Assembly (NCBI GenBank): GCA_026214975.1
Contig: CM047807.1
Span: 68,241,824-68,305,823, forward strand
Source of the DNA: Gentiana macrophylla
Lineage: Eukaryota > Streptophyta > Magnoliopsida > Gentianales > Gentianaceae
Length of the DNA: 64,000 nucleotides
Direction of reading: 5' to 3'
Shown: positions 57,647 to 64,000 of the stretch, in pieces
How positions within the stretch are numbered: the first letter of the stretch is position 1
How the letters are laid out: each line of letters begins with the position of its first letter
The notes under the pieces: model-generated
Database searches by the model: none
Seen by the model: the letters and a program-made list of their open reading frames with translations, nothing else
What the model was told of the DNA's origin: nothing
Made by a program: the position numbers and the translations under genes

Positions 57647-58662
57647 GGAAATAAAATCAGGGTTAGGGTGGTTTTAACCTATGCTTTTGTTGCCATATCA
57701 ACATTTAAGGAAGGAAATATTTTCATTGATTTGTGAATAAATGAATTAAATTGAGGTAGGGACTAATACATAGTACAACATTACTTAGCGAGTAAGAAAA
57801 GTAAATAAGCCGAATCAAACGTCTAATTATCTGTGCTAACAACGGGACAGGGGTTGTTTTTTTTTTTGGGGGGGGGGAGAATTTGAACCCTTGTCAATAC
57901 GAGGAAGTACAATGACTTTTACCATTAAGTCAAGTTCAATCACCAAAAACAATTTTATTCACAAACCTTCATTAATCTAAGCCTAAACAATTTTATTTAG
58001 AGGAACAAATAGTTTTAGATCTTTTAACTTATATTCTTTTAAATTAGGGAAATATAAAGCTGATTTTATATTATATTTTTTTGAAGGGAAAATGTTATTT
58101 TATTACGCCAAATCGGCTATACAGGCATCCATTATATAAAGAGGGGGAGGTACCCCAAGTTCTAAGACCCATGGAAGACATACCTACTCAGGCAAGACAC
58201 TGGGCCGGCCTATTGCCTCCATGTTTTATGAAAGAAAAAGAGCATGTGGAAAATATTTTTGTGATGTTCAGGCAGTATTTAAAAAGGCATCCAAGAAGAG
58301 ATAAGTTGTCAGCTGGTGATTTAAGTCATTGGATGCATTGTAGGGAGTCCGTTTCGAGGATGATAGAGCGGAGACCCAAGGATGTCGTAATATAGAGAGT
58401 TTGAAGAATAGCTGAAAGCTCAAAGAATTTAATGTCTAAGTTCCCGTGTAACCTTTGAGGGATTTATTGAATGATTGATCCTTCAGCATTGTGGGAAATG
58501 ACTCCAATTGCACTAGCATCTCCATTGTAAGTTAAGCACTAATGTTAATGTTACAGTGTCTCTTATGGTGGTTGTGTCCAAGCTACAAGACATCTAGTCG
58601 GGACGAAAAGTAGAGTGGCTTAGCTGATGCTGAGATGAATTCAAAAGGTTCTTTTTCCGCAT
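57647..58662. other. Intergenic sequence with a small unidentified ORF and a tRNA-like remnant
   Basis: 58081-58395 (+) is a 104-codon ORF (MKGKCYFITPNRLYRHP) with no recognised domain and weak support as a gene. Near 57870-57936 the minus strand has CTTGACTTAATGGTAAAAG followed by GGGTTCAAATTC, resembling the A and B boxes of a tRNA-derived element, next to a T and G homopolymer run. Otherwise nothing is seen. Confidence 0.45.
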
Positions 58663-59999
58663 TGTTAGGAACATTTTATTATGTATTGATGCTGGCCATA
58701 CTAGCTGTTATAGCAAGCCTGAAATAAGTTAGTAATCTCTGTATAAGTCTTTACATAGAGTCTGACATGTTGTATAAGTTGAGTCAGACAAGTACTGTAC
58801 TAGTTGGTAGGATGGCCAAGTAAAATAGAAATCCGGCGGAGTAAAGGCAGCCAAGTACCAGAAGAGAAGCATGAAGACATATGGATTTTTTATAACCAGG
58901 GAAGTCTGTGACGACCTTGGATAAGTCTAAGTTATATTTCAAGTAATGAAATTCATTGTTCAAATATGGTGTACACTGATCTCACACAATTCAAGGATCT
59001 GTGAGATCAAAGAAATCAAGAAAGCAGTTAACCGGCAAAGTGAACTGTCTGCCGGCTGAGTAAAGAAAAAGCAGTAAAGGAAGAACTAATCAGCTGAGTC
59101 AGCAGGAACACTCAACCGTTCAAGTATGAGACAAGTAAAATAACAGCTAAGCAATTCAAGCTTATTCAGAACGTGAAAAGTAAGGAAGATTCAGAGGATC
59201 AAGCATTAAATGCATAATCAATCAAGGACGGATTTTATGATAGACGTTTGAATAATATCCGGATCACTGATATCAAGGAGGATGTAAGTAAGGGAGAATC
59301 AAGAATTTAATCAAGGATTATTCCTCACATTAAGGCTATAAATAAAAGGCATTGACATACAGGAAAAATAACGATTGCAATACTAAAAAACAAACAGAAA
59401 AATCACAATTTGAAAAGCCTTCTATTTGAACTTAATGGACACATCTAGAGGTCAACTCAAAGAACCGAGCTCAAATTCCACATCAAGCACCGAGATTGAT
59501 CAATAGAATCTGTGAATCCAATTCACACCAGGTCCAAGCAAGTGAATCGGAGCCATCTTAGAATGAGTTGTGTTTGTGACAAATTTCTTTGAAGGATTCG
59601 TTCTCAAAGAGCAAGTTGTCAAGACTCGAGTCATCAAGATTTTGTAGCCAGGGAGTGATAGTCTTGGAGATTGTGAAGCTTGTGTAGCCAAGACAATCTA
59701 ACTATTGTATCTATAAAATACAATAGTGAATTCCTCCAATCATCACGGGAGAAGAGTGGATTAAGGGATTACACCACCCTGAACCACTATAAATCTTTGT
59801 GTCTATTTACTTTCAGAAATTTACTTACAACACTTTATTTATTGCATCTTATATCTATGTTTGCATAACCTACTTTGAAACAAAGATTAAAGAAGGACTT
59901 ATCCGCTGCCCAAAAGCTTTTAAAACAAGAAATTTGTTTGAAACTCCAGTATAGTCATTCACCCCCCCTCTTACTATACTTTTACCCTTCTTTAGGACA
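58663..59999 (+). repeat. 5' LTR of A2
   Basis: 1337 bases, TGTTAGGAAC to TAGGACA. It has a TATA-like CTATAAATAAAA at 59337-59348. It matches the A1 5' LTR (35329-36524) over all but the first 149 bases. Confidence 0.9.
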
Positions 60000-60005
60000 A
60001 ATAAT

Positions 60006-60017
60006 TGGTATCAAAGC
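60006..60017 (+). other. A2 primer-binding site
   Basis: TGGTATCAAAGC lies six bases after the LTR, identical to the B1 site and close to the A1 site. Confidence 0.82.
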
Positions 60018-60131
60018 AGTGTTCCTAGTATCAGAACCTGTTTAGATCTGATTTCTTGTAACAAGGAGATCACATATTTTTGAAGTAGTTTTCAAATCTG
60101 TGCTTTCTAAATATATCTCTTATTTGTTCTC

Positions 60132-61440
60132 ATGGATTCCTCAAATTTCAAGTCCAAAGTACTTGTATTCAATGTTAATAATTTTGATGAATATAAAATA
60201 AGGATGTTGTCTCATCTTGCAGCAACTCATGAGGTGATGCTGGATGTTATCAATGATGGCCCAATCAAGATCATGACTGTGATAGCCATAGGAGCAGATC
60301 AAGGAAAGGAAATAGAGAAACCTAAGAAAGATTGGACCAAGGATGATAGAAGAAGAGAAAACCTCGACTTTGTTGCAAAAGATATGAACTTGAAGACTCT
60401 GGACAGTAACATGTTCATAAGGATCAAAGACTGCACAACAAAAAAGGAGATGTGGAATAAATTGGCACTCATCAATGAAGGATCTGAGGCACTCAAACAA
60501 AACAAATTGTCTGTTTCAAAACAGAAATTTGAAAACTTCAAAATGAAGACTGTTGAATCCATTGATTAAATGGATAACAGATTTTCAAGCATCATCAGCG
60601 AACTGCAGCAACTTGGACATACATACCCAAAGAAAGAAGTTTGTCTGAAAATCTTGAGAGGTCTACCTGAAAGATGGTAGATCATAACATCGGTACTTAG
60701 AGGCAAAATAAATCTTGCAAATACTGATACATTGACTCTGATGTCTCAATTAAAGGCTCATGAATTCTAGTTAAACAGTGAAGATAGTGCACCAGAAGAG
60801 GCACACAAGGCGAGTGCACTAGTTGCACCTCAAAGAAAGCATAACGGGCCGAGACAAGCACCAAGAAACACAGGAACTAAAAGAACAAGTTTCTTTACTG
60901 ATCAAACGTTTTTACAGGTTTAGCAAGAAGAAACACTTCAAAGGAAGTTCATCATCAAACAAGAAGACAAGCTCAAGCAAAGACATGAAGAAAAAAGATG
61001 ATGAATACATATGTTTCAATTGCAAGAAGAAAGGTCACTTCAAAGCAGATTGCCCTGAAGAAACAGACAAAGATGCCGAAATGAAGACTTACAAAACAAC
61101 AGATAAGAGAAAGAGCAAGAAGATTCTTAAGTCAAAACTAGTAGTGAAAATGATGAAGAATCATCCGAGAGTGATTCAGATGATGGTGAATCCAACAACT
61201 CGAGACAATGACAAGGCATACCTATGCCTTATGGCTATGGAAAGTGATGAAACAGAGGTAACATCTAGTTCATACTCATCAAATACATCCACATCCGACA
61301 TTGCACAGCCTTCTATTCTCCCATTAGATTCTCAGAAACCTAAATCAAAATCTCATGAGTAAATTTGAAGAAATTCAAATAAATCATGAAATTCTCGAAC
61401 ATGAATGTGAGAATCTAAGAGAGAGAATAAGATATTAAAG
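60132..61440 (+). pseudogene. A2 gag
   Basis: ATG 60132 (MDSSNFKSKVLVFNVNNFDE) opens a frame closely matching A1 gag, broken by a stop at 60567 and another at about 60678. The C-terminal part (60823-61362) contains the intact zinc knuckle CFNCKKKGHFKADC, where A1 has lost the last Cys. A Lys/Arg-rich and Ser-rich tail follows. The role is particle assembly. Confidence 0.85.
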
Positions 61441-62300
61441 ATAGAACTGGATGGGTGAAAGTTTGAATCAACTAGTAAGAATTTCACTCAATCGATCAAC
61501 AAGCAAAGCAGATGATCACTCATCTGCATGTTGATGAGACCAAATTGAGAAAACTTCCCTACCGCTTAGAAAGCATCACCGCACCACTTAATACACCAGC
61601 TTTAAAACCCCCAAAGAGGTTTGGCTCCAGATCCGGTCTTGGCCGCAACAGTCAAGATGAGAAAGGAAACAATTGACAACACAATTCTGAATCAAGGACC
61701 AAAACTGGACCAAAATTCAGAAAATGACAGACCATAGTTTCAACTACTCATCCTGAACCAATGAAGTCAAAACCCATTGTAGTGAAACAGCCGAGTAAAT
61801 CATCTTACCAAATTTAGTAATGGCAAAATCATATCAAGTGTAAGGCGCAGACTTTACCCTTCAGAAGATAATTGGAATGTTGCACCCCCAAAATACAAGA
61901 AGAAACCATTTCATAGTATGCAACATGTGCTTAGGAAAAGCCAACCAAGGCATGTTCCTGGACACAAGAAGCAATATGAAAATAAGTTTCCTCCTACATA
62001 TTGGATAGTGAAAAAGGATGCAAATGCACCAAAAATTAGAGAATTGTATCAGAATAATTTCAATAAGTTTACAAGAAATTATTCTACCATGCCTTACATG
62101 TATGAAGTTGATGATTTCAATTATCCAAGAAGGAGATCCTTTGGATACACACTTGGAATGAGAGGCATGACTGCTAACAGGTATGGACCCATGCTGTGTT
62201 GGGTACCTAAACAGACTTAATTTGTATTGTAGGATGTCTGGTACATGGACATTGGATGTTCCAGACATATGACAAGGAACAAAGGATGGTTGACTGACTT
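61441..62300 (+). pseudogene. A2 gag-protease spacer and protease
   Basis: The spacer ORF (61918-62220) has QPRHVPGHKKQYENKFP and SFGYTLGMRGMTANRYG, nearly identical to A1. The protease site reads MDIGCSRHMT (62248-62256), with Ile in place of the middle residue of the Asp-Ser/Thr-Gly triad, so the enzyme would be inactive even without the stops. Confidence 0.78.
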
Positions 62301-62372
62301 TAAAGCTTTTGATGGACCCAAAGTTACATTTGGAGGCAAAGAGAACCCCGACAAAATTAAAGGGAAGGCACA

Positions 62373-63550
62373 ATGCTCAAGAACAATTTGACAATTCAAA
62401 ATGTGGCTTATGTTAAAAGATTGAATTTAAATCTTCTAAGTATTAGTCAATTCTGTGACAAAGGTTACAATGTGCACTTCAACAAAGAAGGATGGAAAGT
62501 GATTCATAATAAAACCAGAACAGTTGTACGTGCAGGAAAAAGAGAAGACAACATGTATGTGATGGATTGGAAGACAGCAAAAGCAGAAATATGTCTGCTT
62601 GTCAAGAATAAGCAATCAACCAACTGGATTTGGCATAGAAGACTGAACCATCTCTTCAAGACCATCAACAAATTGTCAAAGAACAAGCTAGTTGAAGGCC
62701 TTCTAGAGATCACTTTAAAAAAGGAAAGTCTTTGTGATGCATGTCAAAAAGGGAAGCAGATCAAGAGTTCTTTTAAGTCAAAGCCACAACAATCAACAAC
62801 CAGAATTCTGCACCTCTTGCACATGGACCTATTTAGACCAGTCGCTCCTATGAGTGTAAGTGGAAAGAAGTATACCTTGGTGGTTGTTGATGATTTCTCA
62901 AAGTTCGCATGGACTTTCTTCATGAACAAGAAGAAAGAAACTCTCTAGAAGCTTCCAGATCTACTAAGAAGAATTCAGAATGAAAAAGAATTGAAGATCA
63001 TCAAGATAAGATCAGATAGTGGCTTAGAGTTCCTATATGAAGTAATCAGAACCTACTGTGAAGAAAATGGAGTACTACATCAACTATCAGCAGGGACTCC
63101 ACAACAAAATGGTGTAGAAAAAAAGAAGAAGTAGGACACTCAAAGAAGCTGTCAGAACCATGATTCCAGAAGCATCTCTACCAAAGAGATTTTGGGCTGA
63201 AGCAGCAAATACAGCATGCTATACTCAAAACAGATCTATCATCAACAAACATCATGGAAAAACACCATATGAAATTTGGAATGGAAGGAAACCTAACATT
63301 TCACATTTGCATATGTTTGGATCTGAATGTTTTGTTTTGAACAGGAATCAGTTGCATAATTTTGATGAAAAAGATGACAAAGCAATCTTCATGGGATACT
63401 CAGACACCAGTAAAGCTTTTAGAGTGCTCAACAAAAGAACCTTGGTGATTGAAGAGTCAATTCATGTAGTTTTTGATGAACCAAATACAAATGGTCAAAG
63501 TCTACACAACTTTGAAGAAGAAGCTACACAAAGACAAGTCTATATGAAAA
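62373..63550 (+). pseudogene. A2 integrase, cut by B2
   Basis: The zinc domain HRRLNHL and SLCDACQKG is intact. MDLF and VVVDDFSKF follow, then a stop at 62947, a second Asp in IRSDSG (63012) and a damaged Glu motif at 63117 (GVEKKKK-like in place of GVAERRSR). The C-terminal part (63160-63550) has FWAEAANTACYTQNRS and HVVFDEPNTNGQ, ending at the B2 border. The linker and RT are beyond the window. Confidence 0.85.
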
Positions 63551-64000
63551 TGTTGGACTTATTTTAAGTTTTAGCAATGAGTGCCAAACTAGCTGTTATA
63601 GAGCATAGGAAAAAAGATGACTAGATCAAATGTATAGGCTTATTAGAGTTTGATCTTTGTATAGGTTTGATCAAACAAGCACTGAAAAAGGTCAGCTGAC
63701 TTTTATCAGTAGACCTGTGTAGATCAGTAGGGTACCTGAGTTAGTAGACTAGTTTAGGAACCTGCAGAAGACTGAAGGCTGAGGGCTCAAACTCAGTTAT
63801 TGAAGGATAAGGGATCAAACTTACTATTTAAAGTCAAGGATATGAAATCAGAATTTAGGGAAGTCTGTGATGACCTAAACTGATTGCATATACCTTGTGT
63901 ACAAGGTCTAAGTTCCATAAGTTCTGTGGAGATTGGAACTTAGTTATGATCAAAATGGTGTATTCTAACTTCATAATAAAAAGTTGGATTTAAGAGAAGT
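63551..64000 (+). repeat. B-family LTR (B2), partial, inserted in A2
   Basis: Starts TGTTGGACTTATTTT, the reverse complement of the B1 LTR end, and continues with GCTGTTATAG, GATCAAATGTATAGG and ACAAGGTCTAAGTTCC as in B1. It is the 5' part of a plus-strand LTR. The preceding bases GAAAA are the candidate target duplication. The element continues beyond 64000. Confidence 0.88.

Larger units (their letters stand above)
58663..64000 (+). mobile_element. Sirevirus-like Copia element A2 (partial, interrupted by B2)
   Basis: Same family as A1 but on the plus strand. The 5' LTR is 58663-59999, followed by a primer-binding site, gag, protease and integrase up to 63550. A B-family LTR starts at 63551 and runs off the window. 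Sequence is close to A1 throughout gag and integrase. The two copies lie head to head, 22 kb apart. Stops in gag and integrase show decay. Target duplication cannot be checked because the other end is outside. Confidence 0.9.

Overview
The window is plant nuclear DNA, almost certainly from a eudicot. It is AT-rich intergenic sequence dominated by nested Ty1/Copia LTR retrotransposons, with one poorly conserved host-like gene region in the middle. It holds no bacterial operons, rRNA genes, CRISPR arrays or convincing functional tRNA genes. Nearly every coding region carries stops, frameshifts or deletions, so most entries are pseudogenes inside mobile elements. The species cannot be read from the sequence; Lamiales is a guess.

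Layout. Positions 1-36524 are one large minus-strand Sirevirus-like Copia element (A1), split by later insertions. An Angela/BARE-1-like Copia element (C, plus strand, 1034-10086) sits in its extra ORF downstream of pol. A second Sirevirus-like element (B1, minus strand, 12418-30648) sits in its reverse transcriptase and is flanked by TCCAT duplications. B1 is itself broken in the integrase by a 4.6 kb CACTA-type DNA transposon (21395-26032, AAT duplication), which carries exon-like host sequence and a Stowaway-type MITE (22600-22871, TA duplication). The stack is therefore MITE in CACTA in B1 in A1, with C as a separate insertion in A1.

Positions 36522-58660 are host-like sequence. They contain a 0.8 kb tandem duplication next to the truncated A1 LTR and a spliced gene candidate (39309-43014) rich in Gln/Asn, possibly a decayed bHLH/PIF-like gene. 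A TNT1/Tork-like Copia element (D, 45797-50903) follows, then a gag fragment, a possible LINE tail, a duplicated and broken copy of the promoter and first exon of the gene (53814-54860), and a mosaic of decayed Copia fragments on the minus strand (54870-57646). From 58663 to the end is a second A-family element (A2, plus strand), interrupted at 63551 by a second B-family element (B2) that runs off the window.

How the parts work together. The Copia elements encode the usual gag (capsid and zinc knuckle), aspartic protease, integrase, reverse transcriptase and RNase H. A1 and B1 also carry an extra ORF after pol, typical of Sireviruses; it encodes an acidic, coiled-coil protein with a Gly/basic tail. 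In both families a G-box and a TATA-like box lie just upstream of that ORF, which suggests it may be expressed from its own internal promoter. This is the most interesting observation in the window. None of the elements looks autonomous as it stands.
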